Below are positions 11,181-23,400 of a stretch of DNA of 64,000 nucleotides, piece after piece. The notes beneath the pieces were generated by a model. That model was given only the letters and a program-made list of their open reading frames with translations, was not told the DNA's origin and did not search any database. Position 1 is the first letter of the stretch. Every line of letters begins with the position of its first letter. A program made the translations under genes and the position numbers. Origin of the DNA: Phoma sp. XZ068 (Eukaryota; Ascomycota; Dothideomycetes; Pleosporales; Didymellaceae); NCBI GenBank assembly GCA_004835665.1, contig RBKR01000025.1, positions 434,001 through 498,000 on the forward strand, given 5' to 3'.

Positions 11181-12072
11181 TGTGAGTGTAATTGAATTTA
11201 TACAATAAGAAAGTAGTTAGAAAATAAAGGGCGAGGAAGGCTGAGGGATGAATGACCAGCGACATGCAGCCGCCCGGCGCGCCTAACGACATCATCCCTG
11301 TCATCTCATATTTGGCCCCCAATGTAGGATTGTTGCGCTAGGCAGAATGGTGACTACCGGTAACGGGCTTACCCGTGGCTGCGGGAAAGGCGCGTTCGGT
11401 ATTTGTTCACCCTGTCACCATCTTCGGTTGGGGTGTTCAGAAATCCCTGGTGATGTCATTTCTCTGTTGTATAACACTGGTGATAATGTGGCCTTACTCA
11501 TCCTAATCATAACACTATCGAATTTTCTGGTCGTAAGGGACTGAGTAGCACCATTTGAATATTCTGAAAAGCCACTGTAGGTAGTAGCACGGCTTGAATG
11601 GAGGCCATGAACCTTCCCCAATAATAACGTATAGTAGAGTTGCTTCATTCGCTGGTCTGTGTTTTTCAATCCATTACAAGCCTGTCCGCCTAATATTACA
11701 TCAAACCTGCCATTAGAACATCCTTTGTACATATCCACCACGTTGACCGACTTTGGTCTTTTTGTACCGCTCCCAGTCAGCGACGATTTTGTATCGCTTC
11801 AACGGCCACCAAGTCATTGGGCCCGTTGCTTGTTGGGATTTGCCCGGGTTTATTTCTCGATGTTGGTTGTTGGAGTGATCGCGGATGTGTGCCATCTTTT
11901 GTGGCGCCATCCTTTTCCATTGGCGTGTCCCTGGAGGGGGCGATTGAATTGGGCTTCGATTTCTGGTAGGCTTCCTGGTTTCTCCTTCCGGATTACCCAT
12001 AGGCTACCATCGTTGCAATGATTCGTGAAGATTTGCGTGATACGGATTGTTGTTCTCAAGTGCGCTCTTAGC
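11181..12072. promoter_or_regulatory. Intergenic, HET promoter side
   Basis: About 890 bp between the HET start and the stop codon of the next minus-strand gene. It should contain the HET promoter and the PGAP4-like 3' untranslated region. Short open frames on both strands have no recognisable content. Confidence 0.4.
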
Positions 12073-13398
12073 TCATACACCGGCTTGCTGATGAGCAAAC
12101 TGCGCCTCCTTGGCTGCCATTTCTTCTTTCCTCTGCCTCGCATTCTCTTCATGCTCCTGCCTCATTACTCTCCAATCAAATTTTTCGAACGAGAAACTCC
12201 AAATCTTCTCAGCGACGCTCCTGCCCCATTTGCTTTGCGGGCCGTAGTCATCAATCTTGCTGCTCTTCTTGCCAATATGCTGCATAACACTCGGCGTCAT
12301 AGCGTATCGCAGCTCTCCTCGATCGTTAGCGTAGTCTTCTGTGAGAACATCCACAAAACCAAGACGTCGGTCTTTGAAGTAGTCGATGAGAGCCAGGGCT
12401 TTCAGATGCGGGAAGACGAAGCCCTGGGCGCAGCAACCAAACTCGGACATTTCGGCCACTCCAGTGGGAATAGGAAGAACAGTGTTGCGGCCCATGCCGA
12501 AGAAGATGAGGATGCTGGTTGCGAGAACAGTGTAGATGGCGATGATCGACCGTGGCGTGGTGATAGTGAGGGAGAGCTTTGTTGTTGGTCGTGCGCAACG
12601 TACGATGAGCAGAACCGCGGTGGGTATGCCAGCTACCCACAGAGAGTAGTACAAGTAACTCCTCCAGTCCTCGGCGTTCCAACCGAAGAATTCTTCTGTG
12701 TAGAACAGGCGCAGGTAGAGAAAGTCAGCTCTTGCGCGACGTTCTGCAGCCTGTTGTTCCGCTTGGTTGATGGCGTCCATGGTACGGTGGTACCACCCAT
12801 CTACAGCTACGACGTCGTCTTCGATCATAGCGATGTAGGGCGTGTATTGCTCGGCGCATGCTGAAAGGAGGTATCTGTAATCGAACAGGGCTTTCTCAAC
12901 GTACAAGCCACCCTGGCGTTCCATGTTGCGGATATGCTGCATCTGATCATCGCCGAACTGGTATGTCAAAACTTGGTCTGCTAGCCCGGGTAGCCATGCC
13001 TCATTGTACTCGGGATGTACATTCGGGTTTGAGTGCGGTATAAACACTATGAGGTATATTTCCTGTCGCTCTTCCGGGGTCAAGCCTTCTAGTAGCGAGC
13101 CAACAGTGTCTCGCAGGTAATGCACGCCTTCACGCTTGAAGGAAGGTATGCCTACACAGAGCTTTCGATTCCTTTCATGGCCAGCCTTTACTATTTCGTG
13201 GCTCGACGCATCGTGGTAGGCCTGTAGGAAGTCTTCGGCCTGCTGGCGCCGGATAGCAGAGTATCGGGCCGCGTAGCCCTTGCGAGGGTTGAAGAAGAAC
13301 GAGGTCGGGTCGCGCGCGGAGACTGCGTTGATCGTGTAGAGAATCGTAACCGTGATGAAGACGGCGATGCCGGTGATTGTGCGCGTGGAGACGTGCAT
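12073..13398 (-). CDS. PGAP4-like GPI-glycan glycosyltransferase
   Basis: A single-exon protein of 441 residues resembles PGAP4/TMEM246-type enzymes, which add a side-chain sugar to GPI anchors in the Golgi. The N-terminus is a signal anchor (about 9-27). A GT-A-like region follows with LCVGIPSFKREGVHYLRDTV and an acidic IEDDVVAVDGW motif (EDD at 193-195), which would bind metal and nucleotide sugar. Two hydrophobic segments (about 247-268 and 283-301) interrupt the catalytic domain, as in PGAP4. The region after them (GCCAQGFVFPHLKAL, DVLTEDYAN) completes the fold. The C-terminus is charged and helical. The exact sugar transferred in fungi is not predictable. No intron is needed. Confidence 0.75.
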   Translation of the reverse strand: MHVSTRTITGIAVFITVTILYTINAVSARDPTSFFFNPRKGYAARYSAIRRQQAEDFLQAYHDASSHEIVKAGHERNRKLCVGIPSFKREGVHYLRDTVGSLLEGLTPEERQEIYLIVFIPHSNPNVHPEYNEAWLPGLADQVLTYQFGDDQMQHIRNMERQGGLYVEKALFDYRYLLSACAEQYTPYIAMIEDDVVAVDGWYHRTMDAINQAEQQAAERRARADFLYLRLFYTEEFFGWNAEDWRSYLYYSLWVAGIPTAVLLIVRCARPTTKLSLTITTPRSIIAIYTVLATSILIFFGMGRNTVLPIPTGVAEMSEFGCCAQGFVFPHLKALALIDYFKDRRLGFVDVLTEDYANDRGELRYAMTPSVMQHIGKKSSKIDDYGPQSKWGRSVAEKIWSFSFEKFDWRVMRQEHEENARQRKEEMAAKEAQFAHQQAGV

Positions 13399-14712
13399 CG
13401 TAACTGGTCGTAACCGAGTGACTGCGTTCGAGGGCTGGCTGCACGGCTCAGTAAGGCTGCACGAGCATTACAGTCGCTGGAATTAGGAGTAGTGTAAGAT
13501 GAGGAAGCAGCAGGACGCAGAAAGGAGGGCTACGGCATGGTGTGAGTGGAGTGAAGGGAATGTGAAATTGAGTACCGCCGAAAAAAGAACAGGAACAAAC
13601 ATCCATGACAACCCACGAGCCAGGCTGCGAGAGTCAGGCACTTCGCTGATCCTTCCCGCATGAATGCTCCGTCGGGGAAAGTGGCAGCTGAGTTTAATTT
13701 TAGCGATTTGCAGGGGTGCTTGCTTGCGTGGCTTTCCGCTTGGACCCCTTGTTGTCCTGGTCTGCATTCCTGAAGATGATGCAAACACGAGTCTAAACAT
13801 TGGATGCTGTCCTTTTTGACCAGATCTGGCAGCAGAAGTAGAAACGTCCCACGAGGCCGTTTGGTAAGACAGCACAGGTCAAGCCTCTCGTGTTCCTGCG
13901 CTTGCAATTTTGACAGCGGGCCGTTTGAGACCATTGGCGAGCGCTCAACACGGCGTGAAACAGCACCACGGGGATATCACTGCTTTCAAGAGCCGACTTT
14001 AATTCCGAACAGAACCATCAGGAGATAGCCTCACGGCATCGCCGGTTGAGATGTGGCAACCTTGGTGATAAGTGAATGGCCAATATCGCCATCCACAATC
14101 CACCTGTTGCCTGTCAAGAGTCGCCCGAACTTATGCCGAGCAGACAGGGCAAGAGACAAAGAGGATGCATACAGATATTGGCGTATTGTTGAGCTGCAGT
14201 CCCAAGATTAAGTTACAGCACCATGATAAGGAGCTGCGGAGGGAAGCAAGAGGCCCATGCGCTGCCAAGCCATGGCGTTGTCCACCGCTCGAAGCAAGCA
14301 CAATGCGCTCGGGGTTCTAACACTCTACCTTTCACATGCACTGAGCTGCAGAGTCCTCAAAACCATTGTTTACAGTGTGCAGGAGTGTATCACGTGCCGA
14401 TCAGCATGTCAACCAACCGCAAGTGCGGACCCTCGAAGCTATGTTCGGTACCTCGTAGTGGCGTCATGACGAACTTCGACACCGAAGATGCGCTCGCCAT
14501 CAATCCTCCATGCAGCCTTCCATGTGATCACGTCTTCCTTTCTGCTTCTGCACCTCATAGCGATCACATCAGCATACGAGCCTGGAGCTCTTGCCATATC
14601 CAGCTGTTCGAGCGTTGACTCATAGCCATTGATTCTCGCTTACTACAGGTCATCGATCGTTTACCAACAGCCTTACCTTCAACGCTCACTCAGCGGCATC
14701 TGGTTCTTTGCC
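13399..14712. promoter_or_regulatory. Divergent promoter region, 1.3 kb
   Basis: It separates the start codons of the PGAP4-like gene (minus) and the leucine-rich gene (plus). Several short overlapping open frames occur, including one with a hydrophobic stretch on the minus strand at 13530-13934, but none looks like a protein family. Confidence 0.4.
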
Positions 14713-16466
14713 ATGCCCAAGAAGCACGCGCCGGCCTACACGCAAGCTAAGCCGACCTACGTGCACCCGTCGTTGCAGAGCTCACGGGCTTCTTCATCTG
14801 CGACGCCGTCAGAGCCTCAGACCGTCAATCAACGCATACAACAACTGCGCCGTGAGCAGGCGCCGCGAGCAACACTAGAACAGAGAGATGAGCTCACATC
14901 GGTAGTAAGCAGCCGCACTGTCCCGCCAGACTTGCGGCGCATCTTGCACATACCAGAAATTAACGCTCCGAAACCAAAGCCAGGCCTACGTTCACGGAGA
15001 GCAATTGGCGGTGCGAGGCCGCCGCCTGGTCCAGCAGCGCCAACTAGCTGGCTTTTGTCGAGCCGGCATGCACCAGACTATGTGCGAAAAATGAGGAGGC
15101 AGCAGTATGGTGATGCCCGTGACACACCCAGATTCTGCATGCTCGCCAGAGTAACAGATGATGAGTACAGGGTACGTGCGTGTGCGCTCTTGTAGCAAGG
15201 TTAAACTGGCGGTATTGAGTTGTATCCGGATCAATTTGCTCACCATTCTTGCAGCGTCTGCCGTCGAATCGAAGTCTTGCGCACCACTGCCTACGAACAT
15301 TTGCATTACACTGGGAAGAGCTCTCCGAGTTCGAACAACACTACCTTCCCACAATACCCATATCGTTAAGGGAAGCGCTGCTAAGCTATCTGGCGGCATA
15401 CGGAGGGAAAACCTGCGTAGACTTCAGGTCCTTCAGGATACTATTTCAGAACGAAGAGGGCAGTGGTGCTTCAAGCTGGGATGAGGTTCGCCTCCTGGAT
15501 CTTACTGGACTACTGAATGAAGCCTTTACCATTGGTGACATAGGAAAATGCCTCAAGCGGCAGCCCTCGCATTCACTAGACATCGATGGGTTGCAAATTG
15601 ATGATGCTACGCAAGTCAAAGGCAAAGGCAAAGCTTTCGAAGTTGCTGAATCTTGGGAAGAGGAAGCGGAGGAGCCAGTTGACGCTCAACCTGCTCTAGT
15701 GGCAGAGCTTGTGATTCCACATTTTACAAATCTCAGCAGGTTATCACTTGCACATCCAGGCGCGTGGGCATCATGGCCAGAACTGTTGAGGATCTCACCA
15801 AATCTGAACAAGATTACGCACCTCTCGCTTGCCTACTGGCCTCGGCCATCCATGACTCCGAACGCTGCAGCAACCTCTATGGTCTCGAACGTCACCACGG
15901 TTTCCCTCGGCGGTTCACATTTCTACTCGGATCTCGACAACGATTGGCATGAAGCCGCCAACGTTTTGCGTCGTTTTTCAGTCAACACATACTCGTTACA
16001 ATGGCTCGACCTAGAAGGATGTAACTGGTTGCAAGCGTTAACCTGGCGCTCAGACGCACTGCTATCGGTCTCGAGGTCTGACCATGACCCAGAGGAGTGG
16101 AAATATCATAAGGCGTTCCCTGGTCCAGACTGGAACGACGCATGGCGACAGATCACGTATGTGAACTTCTTCCAAGGCTGGATACCTGCGGACACCCAGT
16201 CGCTACAGAACATGCCCGCAGGGATAATACCCGTGCAGCTGATGCGCTGGCTGAGGGAGAATAAGAACAAAGCCGACGTGAGCTGGATGCTGAACGCGCA
16301 CGAGACTGGCCATGCTGTGACTGACTGGGTCAACGGAGAGAAAGTGAGAAGAAGTGTGACGGCGGAAGTACTCGCCGCTAGACGAGCTGGTGGAGGCTTG
16401 TGGTGTAACGTTGACCACGGGTGGGGGATGGCGACAGAAACCAAGGCACCCCCGAAGACATCATAG
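14713..16466 (+). CDS. Leucine-rich protein of unknown function
   Basis: Two exons (14713-15171 and 15255-16466) join through an 83-bp intron to 556 residues. The start at MPKKHAPAY was preferred over an upstream ATG at 14629 because it opens a basic, Pro/Ser-rich N-terminus. That region runs to about residue 150 and contains GGARPPPGPAAPTSWLLSS. The C-terminal part has irregular leucine-rich repeats, for example LTNL-type units in FTNLSRLSLAHPG, LNKITHLSLAYWP and SLQWLDLEGCNWLQAL. No catalytic motif, signal peptide or membrane segment is seen. It looks like a scaffold or interaction protein. I do not recognise a characterised orthologue. Confidence 0.7.
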
Positions 16467-16863
16467 TCTTCATGCTGGATGCGAACAACGTAGGTAGTTG
16501 TCATCTGGCTACACCGCACAGAGTGACCTAGAATTCAAATATTCCCTCCGAAAAGACTGCAAGCTCGATGATACTTTACGCGATGCCGGTGACTCAGGTA
16601 CCTGTACCTAACAGACAATGTCAGCCGAGAGTAATTGATCTGCAATAAACGCTCGCTGACACTAGGCGTGCAAGAAATAATGGAGGGAGCGTCATAATGA
16701 GGTTCTTACATAATTAGCAAGACCTTGACGTATGGAGCCACTATCGATAATGAGTACAAGTCAAATTAGTTGACGACGCATCATCTTATTACGTTCTGCC
16801 TACAACTTCGCACCTGTCAATTCTAAGTAAGAGAATGTGTTAAAAACCTAGTTTTCTTTCTAT
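16467..16863. other. Convergent 3' intergenic region
   Basis: About 400 bp of AT-rich sequence lies between the stop codons of two convergent genes. It probably holds both 3' untranslated regions; nothing else seen. Confidence 0.4.
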
Positions 16864-18114
16864 TCAGCCCCGGAGCCAGGCTGCTATCCACCAGCTGCCT
16901 AGTAGCACACCGAGGAACGCAACAAGCATAGCATTGCCCTTCTTCGTCAACGCGAGGTACGAAGATACGCCTACAATGAGCTCCCACCGCCGAGCAGCAT
17001 CTTGTCTAGCTTTCCATGCTGGGTTGATAGAGAAGGGCGATTCGACTCGACTGCCCTGTGATGGTATTGGCGTTTCCTCCACACGTACGGAAAGCGCGAC
17101 TGGCCGATGGTCAGACGTTGATTGCACGGGTAGGGCAGTGTATATTTGAGGTTCAAGTCTCGATGTGTGAGAGGGTAGGTACAGGATGCGATCACACCAG
17201 GACGGGTAGCGGTGTTTCGCCCACTGCCATTCGTTATCGCTGCTGCGCGATGTGGAGTATTTATAGGTTGGAGGGAAGGTGATAGGTAGTTCCTCAAGAC
17301 CGTGGAGGGTGCGATTGGCCTCCTTCTCCCTCGTGAGCTGATCACGGCTGAGAAGCTGCGAGTAATGCTTTGGTGATGAGTCGGCTGCCTTCATGGATGG
17401 GAATGACTCGTAGGCCTTCTCGTCAGGTGAGGAGTCGTGGGTCCGATAATTCAGGTCCCCAAAGAAGAAGACATGACTGCCAGCGCTGAAGAGCCCATTG
17501 TGCTCGCTTGGTGCCTTGCCTGAGCCGAGCAACGGACGTTCCTCGCTTGAGCTGTACGCGGAATCGTCGTGGTTGACAAAGACCAAATTGCGTATGACGT
17601 TTTCCCAGTCCTTATTCCTGGCTTCTACGTTCTTCTCTGATGGTGCCAGATGAGCAGCAGCAAAGCTGAGGTTCAGCGTCTCCTCTGACGCTAATGTTGG
17701 GCAAGAAACGCCGATGCGCATAGCTACTGCGCCCTTGTTGCCCATGTTCGAGAAACCAACTCCTGCGCCTGCTGACTGTATCCATTCTATTCGCTGTGTG
17801 AAGCTCGGCTTCGCGAATATCATAAGGGCCGTCATGCCCAGACTACGGGTTGCGACATGCTCGAGGCGCTGACTGCCATGGCTCTGCAGATCTGCTGCGA
17901 GCTGGACGGTGGTAGTGATACGGTCGAAGTAGGGCTTCAGATACGATCCCCCAAGGAACGAGTAGGCAATGGGCGCAACCTCTTGCAGGGAGATGGCGAC
18001 GAGGTCTGGTACTGGAGCGTCTTTGGGCAAGGCGTCGAAGAAGGAGGGCGCGAGCGACTGGGGATCGACAAGCGTGCGTGCACAGTTGAACGTCAGCAGG
18101 TACAGCTCAAACAT
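16864..18114 (-). CDS. INP54-like phosphoinositide 5-phosphatase, tail-anchored
   Basis: A single-exon protein of 416 residues with the inositol polyphosphate 5-phosphatase fold (endonuclease/exonuclease/phosphatase superfamily). Motifs appear in order: LTFNCA, ISLQEVAPI, GVGFSNMGNKGAVAMR, AAHLAPSEKNVEARN, FFFGDLNYR, PTYKYS, YPSWCDRIL and TSDHRPVAL. These give the Mg-binding and catalytic residues of the family. The last 20 or so residues are hydrophobic (LVAFLGVLLGSWWIAAWL), a tail anchor. Yeast Inp54p, an ER enzyme acting on PI(4,5)P2, has the same size and layout, so I infer the same role. The acidic loop after VNHDDSAYSSSEE is an insertion. Confidence 0.85.
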   Translation of the reverse strand: MFELYLLTFNCARTLVDPQSLAPSFFDALPKDAPVPDLVAISLQEVAPIAYSFLGGSYLKPYFDRITTTVQLAADLQSHGSQRLEHVATRSLGMTALMIFAKPSFTQRIEWIQSAGAGVGFSNMGNKGAVAMRIGVSCPTLASEETLNLSFAAAHLAPSEKNVEARNKDWENVIRNLVFVNHDDSAYSSSEERPLLGSGKAPSEHNGLFSAGSHVFFFGDLNYRTHDSSPDEKAYESFPSMKAADSSPKHYSQLLSRDQLTREKEANRTLHGLEELPITFPPTYKYSTSRSSDNEWQWAKHRYPSWCDRILYLPSHTSRLEPQIYTALPVQSTSDHRPVALSVRVEETPIPSQGSRVESPFSINPAWKARQDAARRWELIVGVSSYLALTKKGNAMLVAFLGVLLGSWWIAAWLRG

Positions 18115-18913
18115 TGTGAAATGCCAGGCAATGCACAGATGCTGGACACGCGTTGGTCAGCATTGCTAAAGCTGCGTCGTACACGGCGGACCGCGCATGG
18201 TAGGGATTGAGGCGGTGTCTGGTGCGATAGCTCAACTTGCGGTGAACCCAAAAGAAAATGAACAAGAAGGAGGCATACTCAAGACAGATTAGAATTCACG
18301 GTCAAGGCTCGCGATGTCGGGTGTGCCGGTGAGATGTTTAGTCCGCGGATGCTTCGTGTCTCTGGTAGTCCCAAAAGTGCGGGATGCGTCACGGCGCTGG
18401 ACTTCCCCGTACAATCGGCTCTCGCGGGGTGAAGGCCGAGCGGGAAAGGTTCCACAGGATTCTTGGAGGTGGATACTCGGCGACGACGGCGTGGAGAAAA
18501 GAGGGTACTTTTTGGAGATGAGGAAGTGTTTCGAGGAGATCGTTGGCCTCCCTGCATAGATTATCGCTCCGCCTACGTCATGGTGCTCACCCCAAGAATG
18601 GTGGGGAGCTTAGAGCTCCAAAGGCACTCCAGAGGCGAAGCTGTCAAGAGCTCATGAACTCTTTGTTCGAGGCAATTGCATCGATAAACTCTAGCTGCTG
18701 CAAATTTTTTGTGGCTACATTTTAAGATTTCTTCAGTTCTTGCTGCCCATCTCCTTTTGGCGAGCCGATCGTCTCGAGGTGCATACACGGACGGGATCTA
18801 GTAGCACAGTCGCGACTGACGATACATGAGCACAAGGTGCATAGCCTTTAAAGCAGCCGCATCCCCCAAAACGCCGCTTGGAGCTCCAATCGACCTTCCA
18901 TTTAGTTTTCAAC
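18115..18913. promoter_or_regulatory. Divergent promoter region
   Basis: About 800 bp between the starts of the phosphatase (minus) and the dehydrogenase (plus). A TTTAAA element lies at about 18848-18853, some 60 bp before the dehydrogenase ATG, and could act as a weak TATA-like element. Nothing else recognised. Confidence 0.35.
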
Positions 18914-20120
18914 ATGTTCAAAGCACAATTTGCCCGCCAGGTTGCCCGTGCAGCCAGAGTGCAAGCTCCACGAGCTGTACTCCGGCCCGCTGTTTCGTCT
19001 GTTCGACCCTTTACAAGCTCGGTACGCCGCTTCGAAAAGGCCAACGACGAAGACCACGATGCTGGGTCGTCATCCGCTGCTCCCGGTGAGAGTGGAGAGC
19101 ACGAGGGCCAGTTTGCCCGTACGAGGGAAGACATTGTAGTCGAGTACCCTGAGGAGAAGGATCTCCCTCCTTCGCAGCCAGTACAGGGCCGTGGAGGCTT
19201 CCATTTCAAGCGTACCCTGGCCACATTCTCGATGGAGGGCAAGACTGCGATTGTTACCGGAGGAGCTCGAGGACTCGGCCTGGTCATGGCTCAAGCATTG
19301 GTCACGTCGGGCGCCGATGTTGCCATCGTCGACATGAACAAGGAGGAAGCCCAAAGGTCAGCTGAGGGACTCATTGACCTTTTCAAACAGGAGAACGACA
19401 CTGGCTACACCAAGTGAGTTAGAACAATATTTGACCCTGAGCTACGCTGACCCATTGTTCTAGACTACCCAAAGTCACGGCCCATTACTGCGACGTCTCG
19501 AGCCCGGACTCTGTCAACGAGTCTTTTGCTGAGATCGTCAAGGCCCATGGCAAGGTTGACAACCTTGTCACCTCTGCCGGATTCACCGAGAACTACGATG
19601 CCATCTCATACCCTCACGACCGCATCCAAAAACTTTGGGGCGTCAACGTTGATGGCACCTACCTGTACGCAGTTGCTGTTGCAAAGCACCTCATGGACCG
19701 CAAGGCCCCTGGCAGTGTGGTTATGATTGGCAGCATGTCGGGCTCCATTGTCAATGTCCCACAACCACAGGCTCCGTACAACGCAGCCAAGGCTGCTGTT
19801 AGGCACTTGGCTGCTAGTTTGGCCGTGGAGTGGTCGCAGTACGGCATTCGAGTCAACTGCATTTCGCCTGGTTACATGCTCACAGCTCTGTAAGTGCACA
19901 ACACGTTGCTTTCAAAATTCCAGCTAACCCACCGTGCAGCACCAAGAAGATTCTTGACGACAACCCAGAGCTCCAGAAGCAGTGGACTTCTCTCATTCCC
20001 GTGGGCAAGATGGGACGGCCTGAGGACCTGATGGGCGCTGTCACCTTCCTGTCCAGTGATGCCAGCTTGTACGTGAATGGTGCTGATTTGCGTGTTGATG
20101 GAGCGTACACCTGCACTTAG
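18914..20120 (+). CDS. Short-chain dehydrogenase, probably mitochondrial
   Basis: Three exons (18914-19413, 19464-19889, 19940-20120) give 368 residues in frame. The SDR core shows the cofactor motif TGGARGLG (115-122), NLVTSAGF in place of the usual NNAG, the catalytic serine region MIGSMSGSIV, the YNAAK pair and ISPGYMLTAL. The overall pattern is close to fungal polyol or ketose dehydrogenases (D-arabinitol, mannitol or sorbose reductase type), so the substrate is probably a sugar alcohol or ketose. Unlike those cytosolic enzymes it has about 100 extra N-terminal residues. The first 40 are rich in Arg, Ala and Ser with no acidic residue (MFKAQFARQVARAARVQAPR and onward), a typical mitochondrial presequence. 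An acidic linker follows. The start at MFKAQ was preferred over an upstream ATG at 18878. Confidence 0.88.
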
Positions 20121-20449
20121 TGCGACAGTTCAAAGGTAAAGTTTGTGTATGATCAGCCAGGATAGTAGAAGGCATTAGCGTTAATGAAGGTTGTTACAAG
20201 CCACATGCATGATTCCAGCCTCAATGCTATGACGAGGACTTAGTAAGGAGTGGAGCCCCTAGCGGCCCGAGCGGCTTGCTTGCAATGTGACCCTTGATGA
20301 GACACCGCAGCTCTCAGCCTGGCCAAGAACACGACGTCGAGAGCTGATACCACGAAGAATGCACCCCTACTGCGCGCAATGAGGCATACATACGTCGTTC
20401 CTGCTACATAGCCCACGCTCGCCCTCCTCGCCGTGCTTACTCATCCACC
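20121..20449. promoter_or_regulatory. Short intergenic region
   Basis: About 330 bp holds the dehydrogenase 3' end and the promoter of the Rab GAP gene on the same strand. No distinct motif identified. Confidence 0.35.
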
Positions 20450-23400
20450 ATGTTCAATCTCGGGAATCTGGTGCAGAAGGCCCAGCAGCTGATTGAGCCC
20501 ACGCTCAGCAACATCGCTGCTCCTGCCTCGACCGACCGCCGTCCGTCCAAGGCAACACTCTTCCGCTACCAATTCCGGCTGCCGGATTCGCAGAACCCCC
20601 TCCAGGAGATCACCGCCGAGCTCACTCTCCAGCCCCACCATTCGACGAGGGGCACGGGCGAACCTGCGACCGAAGGGGAGCGTGGACAGGGCAACCACTA
20701 TGTGGGAAAGCTGCATCTGAGCGAGCAGTACCTTTGCTTCTCCACGCAGGGCTCCAGCTTTGTCAACACGGCCAGCTCGAGCGCCTCCAGCAGCTTCACC
20801 GGGCAGACACACGGCGCAGGGCCAGCTGGCAATGGCTTCACGCTGCCTCTGTGCGGAATTAGGCGAGTCGAGCGCCTGCATAGTCAGAGCTACATGTTTG
20901 CGTTGGCCATTACCACATGGAACGGCATTCCAGACGCAAAGACAAAGACGCCCGCTGGCCAGAAGCTCACCATCCAGCTGGCTGGGTCGCGGCAGGCCTG
21001 CGAGCGGTTCTGCGACGGTCTGAAGAAGGGACTGAGGGAAGGCGTCAAAAATGTAGACACGCTCCGGAAGGTGGCTCTCACTAGCTACTCAGAGTACCTG
21101 CTCACCGCAGACGAGGAGAACAAGCCATCAGGCGGCGATGCTAAGCAAGGGAGAGAGCACCCAGACACAGGCCTTGGATTGACCTTTAAGTATCCTGGCA
21201 ATGCACGGAAACTGCGAGATGCGACTAAGATCCGGTTATGGCGCGAGTACCTGCGAGGTAGGCATGAAAATAAACGCACACTTCATGTGCCCACGGCTGA
21301 CATAGTGCAGAAAATGGCCGAGGCGCCACACTCATCCGCCAACCCACCTTCCACAAACTCATTCGCGTCGGTCTACCCAATCGATTACGAGGCGAAGTGT
21401 GGGAGCTCACTACTGGGTCCTTCTTCCTGCGCTTACAGAACCCCAATCTCTATACCGACACACTAGCCAAGTTCTCGGGGCGAGAATCGCTGGCTATAGA
21501 CGAGATTGAGAAGGATCTGAATAGAAGTTTGCCAGAATACCCAGGCTTTCAGGACGAGGCGGGCATTGGCCGACTGCGGAGGGTCTTGACCGCATACAGC
21601 TGGACAAACGAAGAAGTTGGTTACTGTCAGGCGATGAACATTGTCGTGGCAGCGTTGTTGATGTACGTATATCTTCTGTCTGATCAAAAACTGCCTCTGA
21701 CAACACCAGTTACGTTTCCGAACCGCAGGCTTTCTTTCTACTCTCCATACTATGCGACCGTCTACTACCTGGGTACTACTCACAAACCATGTACGGAACA
21801 TTACTGGATCAGAAGGTCTTCGAATCCCTTGTTGAGAAGACCATGCCCATTCTGTGGGACCATCTCGTCAAGTCTGATGTCCAGCTTTCCGTGGTTTCTC
21901 TCCCTTGGTTCCTTTCACTCTACATCAACTCGATGCCCTTGATCTTCGCCTTCCGAGTTTTGGATGTCTTTTTCTTGGAAGGACCGAAGGTGCTTTTCCA
22001 GATAGGTCTCGCCATACTGCGCATAAATGGAGAGCAGCTCCTGGACGCCGCAGACGATGGCTCCTTCATTTCAGTACTAAAGTCGTACTTCTCCAGACTT
22101 GACGAGTCTGCGCACCCCAAGTCCGAGAACCCCAAACTACGAGCTGTTACTCGATTTCAAGAGCTAATGGTAGTCGCTTTCAAGGAGTTTGCCGGCATCA
22201 CGCAAAACACCATCTCAGAGCAACGGGCGAAGCACAAAGATGCCGTTCTAGAAAATATCGAGAACTTTGCTAAGCGCACATCTATCCGAAACCTGGGCCC
22301 AGAGAGCAAAAAGCTAAGCGTCACCGATCTGGGCTTCCTGTACGACAAATTCTACGCGGTCTTGTACGAGCGACAACAACGAGCAGAGATTATGCAACAA
22401 GAAGCAGAACGGAAGGCAAAAGCCAACCGGGCAAAGGCTTCTGAGATAGGCAGTGGGTTTGCAGGCGGCAGCGCTGAAAAGGGACGAGTGGCCCTGGGCG
22501 TGAGTCCAACACAGATGGACTATGATGCTTTCAGGGAATTTCTGGCTGGTGAGTCCTTTGTGAGGGAATCTAATACTAAAGCTAACGAGTACAGGTATTG
22601 CAAAGTGGGCTGTAACCGACTCACCAACTTCACCCAAGGAATCGACTCCCACCCAGAATCACTCTTACTTCGGTGGAAGTATGAGAAATCGACCACCCGT
22701 ATCACCATGGGGCTCAGGACCGGAACCTGCAGATCACGAGTTCCTGCGACGACTCTTCCGACGCTGGGACACGGACATGACAGACTCGCTCTCGTTGCAA
22801 AACGTCGTGGCCGGGTTTGCTGCTGTCAAGGGAACCAAGGACATCATGTCCAACATTAGCTACTTCTTTGAACTTTACGACGATGATGGCGACGGCAGGG
22901 TGGATCGCGAAGGTATATTGAGGATTTCAGAAGCGCTCCTGTTCCTATCCAGGAGAGGCCTTCACGAGTCTGTCAGCCCATCGGCATCATCGCTTGAGGT
23001 GGGCTCTGAACCAGCCATGTCACGCGACGAGCAGTTTCTCAGCAGCGTGTCGGCCTTCATTCGACGGTGCTTCGAGTACGCTGACCCAGACCACGCTTCA
23101 AATCAGAATAGCGCTGCTGTAGATGAGGCAGAGGAAGGCCTGGACAACTTCGCTATCGGCGATGAAGACGAGGACGACCTCATCGACTTGGCGGACGAGC
23201 CTACAACGCCAAAAGCTGATAGGCATGGAAAGAACCCGTTATCGCCCAGCAAATCTGATACCGATCCACTATCGCCTACACAGTCAACGCACACAGTTGA
23301 GTCCGAGCCAGGGGAACGCCACGAGAAGGCCAAGGCAGCGAACCTTGCACTGGACCCCAACAAACCTCTTCACATAACGCTGCCGACGTTCCGCATGGTG

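Noticed and set aside
13530..13934. 134-codon minus-strand frame with a hydrophobic patch upstream of the PGAP4-like gene
   Set aside because: No homology is apparent, the hydrophobic patch is Phe-rich and not a typical helix, and it lies in the expected promoter/5' leader.
14629..14712. Upstream ATG extending the leucine-rich protein
   Set aside because: The added residues do not resemble the rest of the protein, and the ATG at 14713 opens a typical basic N-terminus.
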